Of a DNA stretch of 64,000 nt, positions 1 to 8,459 are shown one piece after another (position 1 is the stretch's first letter; each line of letters opens with the position of its first letter). The notes under the pieces are model-generated. The model did no database searches, had not been told where the DNA came from, and was given only the letters and a program-made list of their open reading frames with translations. The DNA comes from Bacillaceae bacterium IKA-2. Its GTDB lineage: Bacteria; Bacillota; Bacilli; Bacillales; Anaerobacillaceae. Made by a program: the position numbers and the translations under genes. The stretch lies in contig CP134492.1 of assembly GCA_031761875.1 (NCBI GenBank), positions 2,790,001-2,854,000 of the forward strand, read 5' to 3'.

Positions 1-1514
1 ATCATCATGGCTAATAATTGTTCAGTTACGGTTTGCCGATCAGGTCCAGATGAAACAATTTTCTTTTCGGCAATTCCCATAAAGTCGTCTTTTTTAATTT
101 CAATATCATCTAGGCTAGTGTCACGAACAGCAAACGTAACTTGTCCAGTTTTTACGGTAGCCAAGGAATCAATCATTTTGCGGGCGTTTGTTTCAAGATC
201 AGCACTTGGATTAAATGCTAATAATGCTGCCAATCCTTGTGGAACAGTTTTGGATGGGACAACCATAACCTCCTCATCTACAACTGATGCAGCTTGCTCT
301 GCCGCCATAATGATATTACTATTATTTGGTAAGATAACAATCTTTTTGGCACCAACTTCAGAAATTGCTTTTACAAAGTCTTCTGTACTCGGATTCATTG
401 TTTGACCGCCTTCAATAACAATCCCAGCTCCCAAGCTTTTATAGATTTTCGAAATCCCTTCTCCCATAGCAACAGTAATAATTCCAAATTCAGCTTGTTT
501 TTTTGGGATTACAGGCACGTTTTCATAAACAGCCTTTGTTTCTTCTAGTAAATGTGTGTGTTGTTCACGCATGTTTTCAATTTTAACATTAATTAAGCTA
601 CCGAAATTTTGGGCATGAGTGATGACATCACCTGGCTGTTCGACATGTATATGTATCTTTAGCAAATCCTCATCCGAAACAACTAGTAATGAGTCGCCGT
701 GATTACTTAATAAATTCCGAAATGCAGTTTCATCAAAAGGTTTTTTTTCAAGTTTATCCTTTTCGAACCTAACCATAACTTCAGTACAATAACCAAACTC
801 AATATTTTCTGTAGCCATATGGCTTTGTGCACTCAGATGATGCTCTACCTTCACGAGCTCGTCCATTGTTGTTGCTTCAGAATGATCGATGAGTTTTTCA
901 CCTTTTAATACAGCTAAAAATCCTTCATAGATGATCACAAGTCCCATACCACCTGAGTCAACAACACCAACTTCTTTCAGGATCGCTAAAAGATCTGGAG
1001 TGCGCTCTAATGAAGCTTTTGCTTCAGTTAATGTAGCTTCCATAATCGTAATAATATCGTCAGAGTGTTTGGCTACTTCTTGTGCTTTTTTTGCAGAATC
1101 TTTAGCCACAGTCAAGATTGTGCCTTCTACCGGTTTCATTACAGCTTTATATGCCATAACAACACCAGCAGAAAATCCATCAGCAAACTGTTTTCCATTA
1201 AGAGTTTTCTTGCCTTCAACAGATTTAGAAAAGCCTCTAAAAAGCTGTGATAATATTACGCCTGAGTTGCCCCTTGCCCCCATTAATAAACCTTTTGCAA
1301 AAGCAGTGGCTAACACACCAACATGATCTGTTCCTTGATTTCTTACTTCTTTTACTCCTGATGTAATTGACAAATTCATATTTGTCCCTGTGTCACCGTC
1401 TGGAACAGGAAAGACATTTAACGAATCCACTAATTTAACATTTTTCGCTAAATTATTAGCGCCTTCTATAAACATTTGGGCTAATCTTTTACCCTCTAAG
1501 CTCTTCACTGTCAC
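1..1514 (-). CDS. fakA: Fatty acid kinase ATP-binding subunit FakA (YloV), 3' end cut by window edge
   Basis: This is the ATP-binding subunit that, with a FakB lipid carrier, phosphorylates free fatty acids to acyl-phosphates for phospholipid synthesis. The visible 504 residues begin with a DhaL-type kinase domain: PDGDTGTN at residues 38-45 (Mg-ATP-binding aspartates) and GARGNSG at 79-85. The rest is the FakA middle and C-terminal part. The B. subtilis homologue has about 553 residues, so roughly 50 are missing beyond base 1. I chose the GTG at 1514 because AAGGAGGA lies 6 bases upstream; a second GTG follows two codons later. It sits 24 bases after yloU, as in B. subtilis, and is probably co-transcribed with it. 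Confidence 0.93.
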   Translation of the reverse strand, partial: MTVKSLEGKRLAQMFIEGANNLAKNVKLVDSLNVFPVPDGDTGTNMNLSITSGVKEVRNQGTDHVGVLATAFAKGLLMGARGNSGVILSQLFRGFSKSVEGKKTLNGKQFADGFSAGVVMAYKAVMKPVEGTILTVAKDSAKKAQEVAKHSDDIITIMEATLTEAKASLERTPDLLAILKEVGVVDSGGMGLVIIYEGFLAVLKGEKLIDHSEATTMDELVKVEHHLSAQSHMATENIEFGYCTEVMVRFEKDKLEKKPFDETAFRNLLSNHGDSLLVVSDEDLLKIHIHVEQPGDVITHAQNFGSLINVKIENMREQHTHLLEETKAVYENVPVIPKKQAEFGIITVAMGEGISKIYKSLGAGIVIEGGQTMNPSTEDFVKAISEVGAKKIVILPNNSNIIMAAEQAASVVDEEVMVVPSKTVPQGLAALLAFNPSADLETNARKMIDSLATVKTGQVTFAVRDTSLDDIEIKKDDFMGIAEKKIVSSGPDRQTVTEQLLAMM

Positions 1515-1538
1515 GTGTGTTCCTCCTTAAACTTTATA

Positions 1539-1901
1539 TCATAGGTTTGTAACCTTGACTCCTTGAACAAAGATATTTACCGAATCAACAGTTATACCCA
1601 ACATTTGTTCTAACTGATATTTTACTTTTGTTTGAACGTTATTCGCTACTTCAGAAATTTTGGTGCCATAACTAACAATAATATACATATCGATATGAAT
1701 TTCTTCCTCTTCTTCACGAATAATAACGCCTCTAGTAAAATTTTCTTTTCTTAGCAGTTCACTTATTCCATCTTTAAGTTGCTTTTGGGATGCCATTCCT
1801 ACAATACCGTAACAGTCTATTGCAGCACCACCACCAATAACAGCCACAACTTCTTTCGAAACATCAATTACACCTAATTGTGTTTTCATCTTAATCGGCA
1901 C
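1539..1901 (-). CDS. yloU: Asp23/Gls24-family protein YloU
   Basis: A small cytosolic protein of the Asp23/Gls24 (DUF322) family, about 120 residues, the family's usual length. The exact role is not known; members are linked to envelope stress, and YloU is always next to FakA. Visible family features are the GGGAAIDCYGIVGMAS block near the N terminus, HIDMYIIVSYG in the middle and VDSVNIFVQGV at the end. A GTG at 1901 with AGGGGGA about 7 bases upstream is the best start; a TTG two codons upstream sits too close to the ribosome-binding site, and an ATG at 1889 is possible. It is divergent from rpmB. Confidence 0.9.
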   Translation of the reverse strand: MPIKMKTQLGVIDVSKEVVAVIGGGAAIDCYGIVGMASQKQLKDGISELLRKENFTRGVIIREEEEEIHIDMYIIVSYGTKISEVANNVQTKVKYQLEQMLGITVDSVNIFVQGVKVTNL

Positions 1902-2047
1902 GATCAAATCCCCCTTTAGAGTTTATATTCATGGCTAATTCACATTTTACTATATTTAAGCTTTTTTTAAAAGAAAACAGTTATCTACAAGTAAAACTTT
2001 CATTTTCAGCTGTCAAGTATCTTTCCTTGATAAAGTTTCAATAGCTC

Positions 2048-2076
2048 TTGCATTCTCTATTTTATTATGCTAATAT
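2048..2076 (+). promoter_or_regulatory. SigmaA-type promoter for rpmB
   Basis: TTGCAT (2048-2053) and TAATAT (2071-2076) are separated by exactly 17 bases, 61 bases upstream of the rpmB start. The match to the vegetative consensus is good. Promoter activity is inferred. Confidence 0.7.
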
Positions 2077-2136
2077 TAGCAAGTATTTATAAGATGAATT
2101 CGAGTGTCATCTCATGGTTTATAAGGAGGTGCAAAC

Positions 2137-2325
2137 ATGGCACGTAAATGTGTAATCACTGGTAAACAAGCTCGTACAGGGAACAAACGCTCACACGCAT
2201 TGAACAAGACGAAACGCAAATGGGGCGTAAACGTCCAAAAAATTCGAATAATGTTTAATGGCAAGCCACAACGTGTGTACGTTTCTACTAGAGCTTTAAA
2301 ATCTGGCAAAGTAGAGCGCGTTTAA
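2137..2325 (+). CDS. rpmB: Ribosomal protein L28 (bL28)
   Basis: Component of the large ribosomal subunit. The 62-residue length and the sequence ([10 protein letters not shown] start, the [12 protein letters not shown] block, [14 protein letters not shown] end) are typical of L28. AAGGAGGTG lies 7 bases before the ATG. It is one of only two plus-strand genes here and is transcribed alone: its promoter is at 2048-2076 and a terminator follows at 2374-2401. It is divergent from yloU-fakA and convergent with spoVM, exactly as in B. subtilis. The first cysteine of the zinc-binding pattern of some L28 proteins is present (Cys5), but the later cysteines are missing, so this is the C-minus form. 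Confidence 0.97.
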   Translation: MARKCVITGKQARTGNKRSHALNKTKRKWGVNVQKIRIMFNGKPQRVYVSTRALKSGKVERV

Positions 2326-2373
2326 TAAAAAACGCTTTAGCTATTAAAGCTTGGCAATTTTAAAAACGCAAAC

Positions 2374-2401
2374 AAAAAAGCACCCTTTCTGGTGCTTTTT
2401 T
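2374..2401 (+). terminator. Bidirectional terminator between rpmB and spoVM
   Basis: A stem AGCACC/GGTGCT is flanked by A-tracts on the left and T-tracts on the right, so it can end rpmB (plus) and spoVM (minus, stop codon at 2403-2405). Confidence 0.8.
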
Positions 2402-2402
2402 G

Positions 2403-2483
2403 TTAACCCTTTTTAAATGAATTTAAAATTATTCTTACAAATCCACCTAAAAACTTGGGTAGCTTAATCGTATAAAATTTCAT
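2403..2483 (-). CDS. spoVM: Stage V sporulation protein SpoVM (26 residues)
   Basis: A 26-residue amphipathic peptide that binds the convex forespore membrane and anchors the SpoIVA ATPase, starting spore coat assembly. The translation begins MKFYTIKLPKFLGG and ends NSFKKG; the length equals B. subtilis SpoVM, and the first 14 residues match it as I recall it, including the helix-shaping Pro9. A strong GAGGAGGGAG ribosome-binding site precedes the ATG by about 5 bases. Location between rpe and rpmB is the conserved one, but thiN, which lies between rpe and spoVM in B. subtilis, is absent. The family is expressed under sigmaE; I could not assign a clear sigmaE promoter here. It is short enough to be missed by automatic gene calling. 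Confidence 0.95.
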   Translation of the reverse strand: MKFYTIKLPKFLGGFVRIILNSFKKG

Positions 2484-3000
2484 AAATCTCCCTCCTCAAA
2501 ATGGGATTTGTCGTTTTCAGCACTCTAAATGAATAAAGTATAAAAATCCTCAGTTAGTATAAGTGCGTGTTAAAAAAGGTGGATAATCAAAGCTAACAAA
2601 GGGTTTCGCTCACTTAATTACCGGACTTTTAGAACATCCTCTATAAGTATATTCAGTGTTTCCGAAATAGTACCTATTTTTATTTACCTCCTAATGAATT
2701 TAAAACACTTTAATAATTTTATTTAGTAGTTTATCTAGTCCTTGTTCTCTACCATATTATTATGCCAGAGGGGATTGAATAAGTACCCAACTTTGGTGAT
2801 AAATTCAATTATTTATAAGAGACAGTTGGTTAGGGCGGTTAAAAGCTTTTTAAATGAAGTTGGAATGTTGGAAAGTAGAAAGTTGGAAAGGAAGTTCAAA
2901 AGCTTTTAAGTGCCAATTGGTTTAGCTTTTGGCTTTAGCTTTGGCTTTAGCTTTGGCTTTGGCTTTCCAACTTTCCAACTTTCTACTTTCTATTTTACTT
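2484..3000. other. 517-base gene-free gap between rpe and spoVM
   Basis: The gap holds the spoVM leader, AT-rich sequence without an open frame of note, a ribosome-binding-site-like AGGAGGT (minus strand, near 2689-2697) with no start codon behind it, and a family-1 inverted repeat at 2857-2999. In B. subtilis thiN occupies this position. Confidence 0.7.
2857..2999. repeat. Dispersed inverted repeat, family 1 (copy 1), with 12-bp tandem core
   Basis: The 20 bases at 2871-2890 (GAAAGTAGAAAGTTGGAAAG) are repeated as a perfect inverse at 2971-2990, and extra GTTGGAA units extend both arms. Between them is a conserved core with TTCAAAAGC and CCAATTGGTTTAGC, then about two and a half copies of GGCTTTAGCTTT (2931-2966). 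Three related copies occur in the window. Confidence 0.85.
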
Positions 3001-3645
3001 CTAGCCCCTAATTATTCTAATTGCGTCTCCACGGTCTTTCTCCTTGAAAACTGCTGAACCTGCCACTAACACATTGGCACCTGCTTCTACACAAAGTTTG
3101 GCCGTTTCATTATTGACACCACCATCTACCTCAATATCAATTGATAAACCTTTTGACTTTGCCATTTCACTTACAGCATAAATTTTAGTCAACACCTGTT
3201 TAATAAATTTTTGTCCACCAAATCCTGGATTAACAGTCATTAATACTACCATATCAACGTCATCAATAACATGCTGAATCGTATCTACCGGTGTCGCTGG
3301 ATTTAAGACAACACCTGCTTTTACTCCGTGCTCTTTTATTATCTGAATCGTTCGATGAAGATGGGTACAAGCTTCGACATGAACAGTAATGATATCAGCC
3401 CCAGCTTTAGCAAACTCAGGAATATAGATGTCTGGATTTTCAATCATTAAATGCACATCTAATGGCAATGTCGTGATCGGACGAATTGCCGCGACGATTA
3501 ATGGTCCAATTGTAATATTGGGAACAAAATGCCCGTCCATTACATCGACATGAATATAATCTGCCCCCCCTTTTTCAACGTCTTTAATTTCTTCTCCAAG
3601 TCGTGCAAAATCTGCTGATAGGATCGATGGTGCAATTTTAATCAT
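3001..3645 (-). CDS. rpe: Ribulose-phosphate 3-epimerase
   Basis: Interconverts ribulose 5-phosphate and xylulose 5-phosphate in the pentose phosphate pathway (cytosol). The 214-residue (beta/alpha)8 barrel shows the metal-site motif [12 protein letters not shown] with His32, Asp34 and Asp37, DVHLMI with His65, and the phosphate-binding EVDGGVN near the C terminus. The ATG at 3645 has GGAGGT 6 bases upstream; the frame stays open 36 bases further but inside rsgA and without a ribosome-binding site. It follows the rsgA stop by one base, so the two are almost certainly co-translated. The B. subtilis enzyme is about 217 residues long. Confidence 0.96.
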   Translation of the reverse strand: MIKIAPSILSADFARLGEEIKDVEKGGADYIHVDVMDGHFVPNITIGPLIVAAIRPITTLPLDVHLMIENPDIYIPEFAKAGADIITVHVEACTHLHRTIQIIKEHGVKAGVVLNPATPVDTIQHVIDDVDMVVLMTVNPGFGGQKFIKQVLTKIYAVSEMAKSKGLSIDIEVDGGVNNETAKLCVEAGANVLVAGSAVFKEKDRGDAIRIIRG

Positions 3646-3646
3646 C

Positions 3647-4528
3647 CTAGTACCTCCGCTTTTGTTGTTTAATCTCATCAAAAAAACTTAAATAATCTTT
3701 ATAACGATAACTAGATATTTCGCCTAGAGCAACGGCTTCTTTTACAGAACATTTAGGTTCTGACACATGCGTACAGCCTCGATATTTACAGGACTGGGAC
3801 CGCTCTCTCATTTCCGGAAAGTAATTCGAAAGGTCTTCTGCTTCTATCCCAACGAAATCTAACGAGCTAAAACCTGGTGTATCAGCGACTAATCCTGTAC
3901 CTATCGGAATTAATTCCACATGTCTCGTTGTATGTTTTCCTCTTCCTAAATGTGTTGAAATTTGATTTGTTTCAATATTTAATTCAGGATTTAATGCATT
4001 TAAAAGTGATGACTTGCCAACACCAGACTGACCAGCAAAGACACTTGTTTTTCCATTTAAAAAGGGTCTGACCTCTTCAATTAATTGTTCAGTATAAATT
4101 GATGTTTGCAAAACTGGATACCCTAAACCTTGATAATCACGAATATACTGATCAATCTCAGCGCGCCGCTCTTCATTAAGTAAGTCAATTTTACTTACAC
4201 AGATAATCGATTCAATATTATTTGCTTCAATATGAACTAAAAATCGATTTAAAAGAAGCGTACTAAACTTAGGTTCCATTGCTGAAAAAACTAAAATCGC
4301 TTGTTCAACATTAACAATTTGTGGGCGAACAAGTTCATTATAACGATCTTTTAATTCTAAAATATAACCATCTGTTTTGTTTTCCGCTTCAAAGTAAACA
4401 ATATCACCAACTAAAGGTGTTATCTTTCTTTTACGAAAGTTACCTCTGGCTCGACATTGGTATAACTCACCATTACTTTCTACATAATAAAATCCACTTA
4501 ATGCTTTGATAATCTTACCTTCAAACAT
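3647..4528 (-). CDS. rsgA: Ribosome small subunit biogenesis GTPase RsgA (CpgA)
   Basis: A circularly permuted GTPase that checks late maturation of the 30S subunit. An OB fold comes first (about 1-65), then the GTPase motifs in permuted order: SKID (G4) at 112-115, GQSGVGKS (G1) at 166-173, DTPG (G3) at 216-219. A zinc finger follows with Cys247, Cys252, His254 and Cys260. At 293 residues it matches the family. GGGGGA precedes the ATG by 4 bases. It lies after prpC-prkC, as in B. subtilis, where CpgA is a known substrate of PrkC and PrpC; this supports a functional unit. An 18-bp palindrome separates it from prkC. Confidence 0.96.
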   Translation of the reverse strand: MFEGKIIKALSGFYYVESNGELYQCRARGNFRKRKITPLVGDIVYFEAENKTDGYILELKDRYNELVRPQIVNVEQAILVFSAMEPKFSTLLLNRFLVHIEANNIESIICVSKIDLLNEERRAEIDQYIRDYQGLGYPVLQTSIYTEQLIEEVRPFLNGKTSVFAGQSGVGKSSLLNALNPELNIETNQISTHLGRGKHTTRHVELIPIGTGLVADTPGFSSLDFVGIEAEDLSNYFPEMRERSQSCKYRGCTHVSEPKCSVKEAVALGEISSYRYKDYLSFFDEIKQQKRRY

Positions 4529-4539
4529 CGAATCCCCCT

Positions 4540-4575
4540 TAATAAGAAAAGCGTAAGGCGCCTTACGCTAGACAT
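4540..4575. repeat. Family-3 repeat fragment with perfect 18-bp palindrome
   Basis: GCGTAAGGCGCCTTACGC (4551-4568) is a perfect palindrome, preceded by AGAAAA and followed by TAGACATTGAAAAGC. This has the AGAAAAGC...GCTAGACA layout of the elements at 44014-44072 and 51769-51970. It may also act as an mRNA hairpin between prkC and rsgA. Confidence 0.6.
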
Positions 4576-4609
4576 TGAAAAGCAAAATCGCATTGAGATG
4601 CTTTTAAAG

Positions 4610-6625
4610 TTACTCGTTATCAACCGCTTGTTGATACGTTTTTAGATGCGTTGAATAATCTTCCCCATTAATGAGTACTTTTACCTCCGCAGTATCAGTT
4701 GGATTAATTGTCACTGGAACCTTAAAATTCGTTGTTTCACTAATTTCCTTTTCATCAAGATAACGGACATGGTCTAAGGTGGTAGAATCATTATAAGTAA
4801 TTGTCACAACATAAATCTGATTAGCTAATTGGTCTTCCTCTGAAACAGGAACCTCAACTTCAACAAAAGTTGATACAGGTTTTAATTCCGGTTCTGGCTC
4901 TGGCTCTGGTTCTGGTTCTGGTTTTGGCTCTGGCCCAAGAGAGAAGATAACTTTAATGACATCACCTTTACTAACATACATATTCCTTGAAGGGTTTTGT
5001 TCAATTACTTTTCCTTCTTCAATTCCATCTGAATAGCGGTCTCCAAAATCACTTGACAATTCATTGTCTTGCAAATATTCGATGACGTCTTCACGATTAT
5101 AACCTTGCAAATTGTCTAGCCTTATCAAAGGTGCAACACTATACGTGATAATCACTGTAGTTTCCTCTGGTACGACCATTACACCAGATTGAGGAATTTG
5201 TGAAATGACCGTATTTTCTGGATGATCATCTGTTGCTTCTTCATTTTCGATAATATTTTCAGCTTTAAAGCCAAGATTAATTAAATTACGGCGAGCTAGA
5301 TCTTTATTCTGAGTGGTATAATCGTCCATTTCAAGTTTTTCTTTACCCTCACTTACAAGAACGGTAATAGGCGTATTCACTTTAACAATTCGCCCGCCTA
5401 CAGGATTATGACTAATAACAAGACCTGCTTCTATTTCATCATCTGGTCGCATCTCTTTATCAACAATAAGATCTAAATCAGTCAGTAGTTGGAATACTTC
5501 CTCATATTCCATCCCTATCAGATCCCCTGGAATGGTTACTTCATCAACGTGAAATAATTTTGGAATAATAGAAAAAGCTGCTAAGACAGAGGAGAAAATT
5601 AAAATTAGTGCCACGATCATTATTACTGGCCATTTTTTTCGTTTCTTATCTTTTTTTAGGTTATCGTCCCCACTGTTAGGATCTGTTTCTTTGATGATTG
5701 TATTTTCAATATCTTTGCCATTAAATAGACCTTCTTTAATAATCGGAAGCGCTCTTGTTTCTTCTTCACTATCTTTTGGGGTAACAAATTTTTCTTCGTT
5801 AAAGCGACTAGGATTTAATGCTGTATTTAAATCAGCCTCCATATCGCTAACGTCATTGTACCGATGAAGCGGATCTTTTGCTGTTGCCTTTAAAATAATA
5901 TTTTCAATACTTTGTGGCAGAGTTGGATTATTTTCCCGAGGTGATGGAACGTCCATTTGCAGATGTTTAATTGCAATGGAAACAGCGGTATCACCTGAAA
6001 ATGGGACCTTTCCTGTAACCATCTCATATAATACAATTCCTAGCGAATAAATATCTGATTTTTCGTTAACGTTCCCTCCTCTTGCTTGTTCTGGTGATAA
6101 ATAGTGAACAGAACCCATCACTGTGTTTGTATGTGTTATTGTCGCCGCAGTCATGGCCCTGGCAATTCCAAAATCAGTAACTTTGGCTTCACCCTGTTTA
6201 CTTATTAAAATGTTATGGGGCTTAATATCTCGATGAACGATATGATTTTCATGAGCGTGGGAAATAGCCGAAGTAATTTGTTCCATGATATCGACAGTTT
6301 CTGTGAGAGATAAAGTGCCCTTTTGGCCAATAAGTTGCTTTAATGTCGGGCCTTCTACATATTCCATGACAATATAATATAAATCGGCTTCTTCACCTAC
6401 ATCGTAAATACTGACAACATTAGGATGAGATAAACTTGTAGCGGCTTGAGCTTCCCTCCTGAATCTGCGAATAAATTCTTCATCATCGGAAAATTGTGGT
6501 CTTAAAACTTTTACCGCAACATGACGATTTAAAATAACATCATAGGCTTTGTAAACACTTGCCATACCACCGCTACCAATGGTTTTTAAAATTTGATAAC
6601 GATTATTTATTTTTTTATTTATCAT
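4610..6625 (-). CDS. prkC: PASTA-domain Ser/Thr protein kinase PrkC
   Basis: A membrane kinase that senses cell-wall muropeptides in the PASTA family and phosphorylates growth, wall and germination proteins. The 671 residues show the glycine loop GSGGMASVY (17-25), Lys39, the catalytic HRD (131-133), DFG (151-153), a Thr-rich activation loop (about 160-170) and SPEQ (177-180). A transmembrane helix is at about 333-354, then three PASTA domains (about 362-427, 430-497, 500-564), a Pro-Glu tract (565-581) and a C-terminal extracellular region. The ATG at 6625 overlaps the prpC end by 11 bases; the longer open frame upstream is prpC in another frame. Kinase and phosphatase are thus translationally coupled. 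Confidence 0.96.
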   Translation of the reverse strand: MINKKINNRYQILKTIGSGGMASVYKAYDVILNRHVAVKVLRPQFSDDEEFIRRFRREAQAATSLSHPNVVSIYDVGEEADLYYIVMEYVEGPTLKQLIGQKGTLSLTETVDIMEQITSAISHAHENHIVHRDIKPHNILISKQGEAKVTDFGIARAMTAATITHTNTVMGSVHYLSPEQARGGNVNEKSDIYSLGIVLYEMVTGKVPFSGDTAVSIAIKHLQMDVPSPRENNPTLPQSIENIILKATAKDPLHRYNDVSDMEADLNTALNPSRFNEEKFVTPKDSEEETRALPIIKEGLFNGKDIENTIIKETDPNSGDDNLKKDKKRKKWPVIMIVALILIFSSVLAAFSIIPKLFHVDEVTIPGDLIGMEYEEVFQLLTDLDLIVDKEMRPDDEIEAGLVISHNPVGGRIVKVNTPITVLVSEGKEKLEMDDYTTQNKDLARRNLINLGFKAENIIENEEATDDHPENTVISQIPQSGVMVVPEETTVIITYSVAPLIRLDNLQGYNREDVIEYLQDNELSSDFGDRYSDGIEEGKVIEQNPSRNMYVSKGDVIKVIFSLGPEPKPEPEPEPEPEPELKPVSTFVEVEVPVSEEDQLANQIYVVTITYNDSTTLDHVRYLDEKEISETTNFKVPVTINPTDTAEVKVLINGEDYSTHLKTYQQAVDNE

Positions 6626-7376
6626 CGCTATCACCATGCTGCTCAGAATTATTATAAACAAGAGCGATAGAAATATTATCTTCGCCACCACGCTCATTTG
6701 CTAATGATATTAGATCGGTAACCTTTTCAACTAAACTCGTATCATTTTTTAGAGCCTGGAACATTTCTTCATTTTTGACTTTATTTGAAAGACCATCTGA
6801 ACAAAGTAATAGATAACTTCCTCCATCCCAGTCGATCGTTTCTATGTCTATTTTAATCGTTTTTTCTGTACCTAGCGCTCGAAGTACTACATTTCGACGA
6901 GGGTGATTTTCGGCCTCTAAAGCAGTGATTTGTCCTGAACGAACTAATTCACTTACTAAAGAATGGTCTTCTGTTTTTTGTGCAAATGATTCCCCGTTCA
7001 TTAAATAAGCACGGCTATCACCAATATTTGCATAGGTAACAAAATTATCTGTGCATACGACAGCCACTATCGTTGTACCCATTCCCATATATTGAGGATT
7101 TTCTAGTGCATGTTGATAAATCAAAGTATTTACATTAGTAATCGCATCCAGCAGCCATGATTCAATGCTTGTCGGTGTTGATAAACTTGCTGTCTCATAC
7201 CATTTTTTTGTTAAAATTTCCATCGTCATTGAGCTAGCAACGTCACCTGCTTGGTGTCCCCCCATGCCATCTGCAACGACAGTTAACAATAAGCCATCCT
7301 TATTATAAATAAAGCCGCCATTATCCTCATTATGAGACCTGATTTGTCCTACATCTGACTTAAATGCTACTTCCAT
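6615..7376 (-). CDS. prpC: PP2C-type protein phosphatase PrpC
   Basis: Removes phosphate from PrkC and its Ser/Thr-phosphorylated targets. The 253-residue protein has the full PP2C metal-site set: RSHNEDN near the N terminus, DGMGGH with Asp36-Gly37, SDG with Asp194, and GGEDN with Asp233. It starts 3 bases after the rlmN stop, with GAGGGG inside the end of rlmN as ribosome-binding site, and its last codons overlap the start of prkC. The order rlmN-prpC-prkC-rsgA-rpe is the conserved Bacillus arrangement. Confidence 0.97.
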   Translation of the reverse strand: MEVAFKSDVGQIRSHNEDNGGFIYNKDGLLLTVVADGMGGHQAGDVASSMTMEILTKKWYETASLSTPTSIESWLLDAITNVNTLIYQHALENPQYMGMGTTIVAVVCTDNFVTYANIGDSRAYLMNGESFAQKTEDHSLVSELVRSGQITALEAENHPRRNVVLRALGTEKTIKIDIETIDWDGGSYLLLCSDGLSNKVKNEEMFQALKNDTSLVEKVTDLISLANERGGEDNISIALVYNNSEQHGDSDDK

Positions 7377-7379
7377 CCG

Positions 7380-8447
7380 TTATCCCCTCGTTTCTTCTTT
7401 ACGTTCCTTCGCCCTTAATTGTCCACAGGCAGCATCAATGTCGTGTCCTTGCTCGCGACGAATTGTGACATTAACACCATGGGCTTTTAATATTTTTTCA
7501 AATTTAAATATTTGCTCTTTAGGTGTTCGTACAAAGTTTCTTTCAACAACATCATTGACAGGAATTAAATTAACATGACACTTTATCCCTTTAATTAATC
7601 TTGCCAGTTGTTCAGCATGCTCTGGCTGGTCATTTACACCTCCAAATAGACCGTACTCAAAAGTTATTCTTCGGCCGGTTTTATCAATATAGTAGCGCAC
7701 GGCATCCATTAGCTTTTCTATCGGGTAGGCTTTATTTATTGGCATTAATCCAGTTCGTATTTCATTCGTTGAAGCGTGGAGTGAAATAGCAAAGTTAATT
7801 TGCATTTTTTCATTAGCAAAGTCATAAATCCTTGGAATGATTCCACTTGTTGAAACAGTAATATGCCTTGCGCCGATGTTTAAACCTTCATCATTATTAA
7901 TCGTTTTCAGAAAATTTACGAGTGCGTCGTAATTATCAAACGGCTCGCCAATTCCCATGACGACAACAGAGTCAACTCGGCCGTCCGCATCGTCTAAAGA
8001 GCGTTGAGCTTCGAGCACTTGAGCAACAATTTCCCCTGCTTCAAGGTTCCGCTTTAAGCCTCCTAGCGTTGAAGCGCAAAAAGTGCAACCGATGAGACAA
8101 CCTACTTGGGTTGTCACACAAACGCTATTCCCGTAATCGTGACGCATAACAACCGTTTCAATTGAGTATCCATCTTGGAGTTGAAATAAAAACTTAATCG
8201 TTCCGTCTTTTGATTCTTGTTTTGTGATTGTTTTTAATGTTGTTAATATAAAATCATTCGCCAACTTAGCTCGCAAATCCTTTGACAAATTTGTCATTTC
8301 TGCATATGATGTGATTCTTTTTTTATAAAGCCAATCAAAAATTTGACCAGCACGGAATTTGGGCTCGTTATTGTCTATTAACCATGATTCTAAAGTCTTA
8401 AATTCCATACTGTAAATCGATGACTTAATTTTTTCTGTTTCACTCAT
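7380..8447 (-). CDS. rlmN: Dual-specificity RNA methyltransferase RlmN
   Basis: A radical-SAM enzyme that methylates C2 of adenine 2503 in 23S rRNA and adenine 37 in some tRNAs. The iron-sulfur cysteines form CLIGCTFC (Cys117, Cys121, Cys124). The methyl-carrying C-terminal cysteine is in AACGQLRAK (Cys341), and GIGEPFDN is the GGEP-like SAM-binding motif. At 355 residues it is close to the B. subtilis homologue YloN (about 363). It begins 12 bases after rsmB and ends 3 bases before prpC, so it is part of a long translation-related operon. Confidence 0.97.
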   Translation of the reverse strand: MSETEKIKSSIYSMEFKTLESWLIDNNEPKFRAGQIFDWLYKKRITSYAEMTNLSKDLRAKLANDFILTTLKTITKQESKDGTIKFLFQLQDGYSIETVVMRHDYGNSVCVTTQVGCLIGCTFCASTLGGLKRNLEAGEIVAQVLEAQRSLDDADGRVDSVVVMGIGEPFDNYDALVNFLKTINNDEGLNIGARHITVSTSGIIPRIYDFANEKMQINFAISLHASTNEIRTGLMPINKAYPIEKLMDAVRYYIDKTGRRITFEYGLFGGVNDQPEHAEQLARLIKGIKCHVNLIPVNDVVERNFVRTPKEQIFKFEKILKAHGVNVTIRREQGHDIDAACGQLRAKERKEETRG

Positions 8448-8459
8448 TGTTGATACACC

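Noticed and set aside
2500-2580. Possible sigmaE promoter for spoVM (TTATACT...TATACTTT)
   Set aside because: The boxes fit the sigmaE consensus poorly and the spacing is 13; AT-rich sequence yields such matches by chance.
2931-2966. CRISPR-like array in the GGCTTTAGCTTT tract
   Set aside because: Units are adjacent 12-base copies with no spacers and no cas genes; it is a simple tandem repeat within the family-1 element.
4577-4606. AAAAGCA/TGCTTTT hairpin between prkC and rsgA as terminator
   Set aside because: Seven weak pairs and only four T; rsgA follows closely and probably needs read-through.
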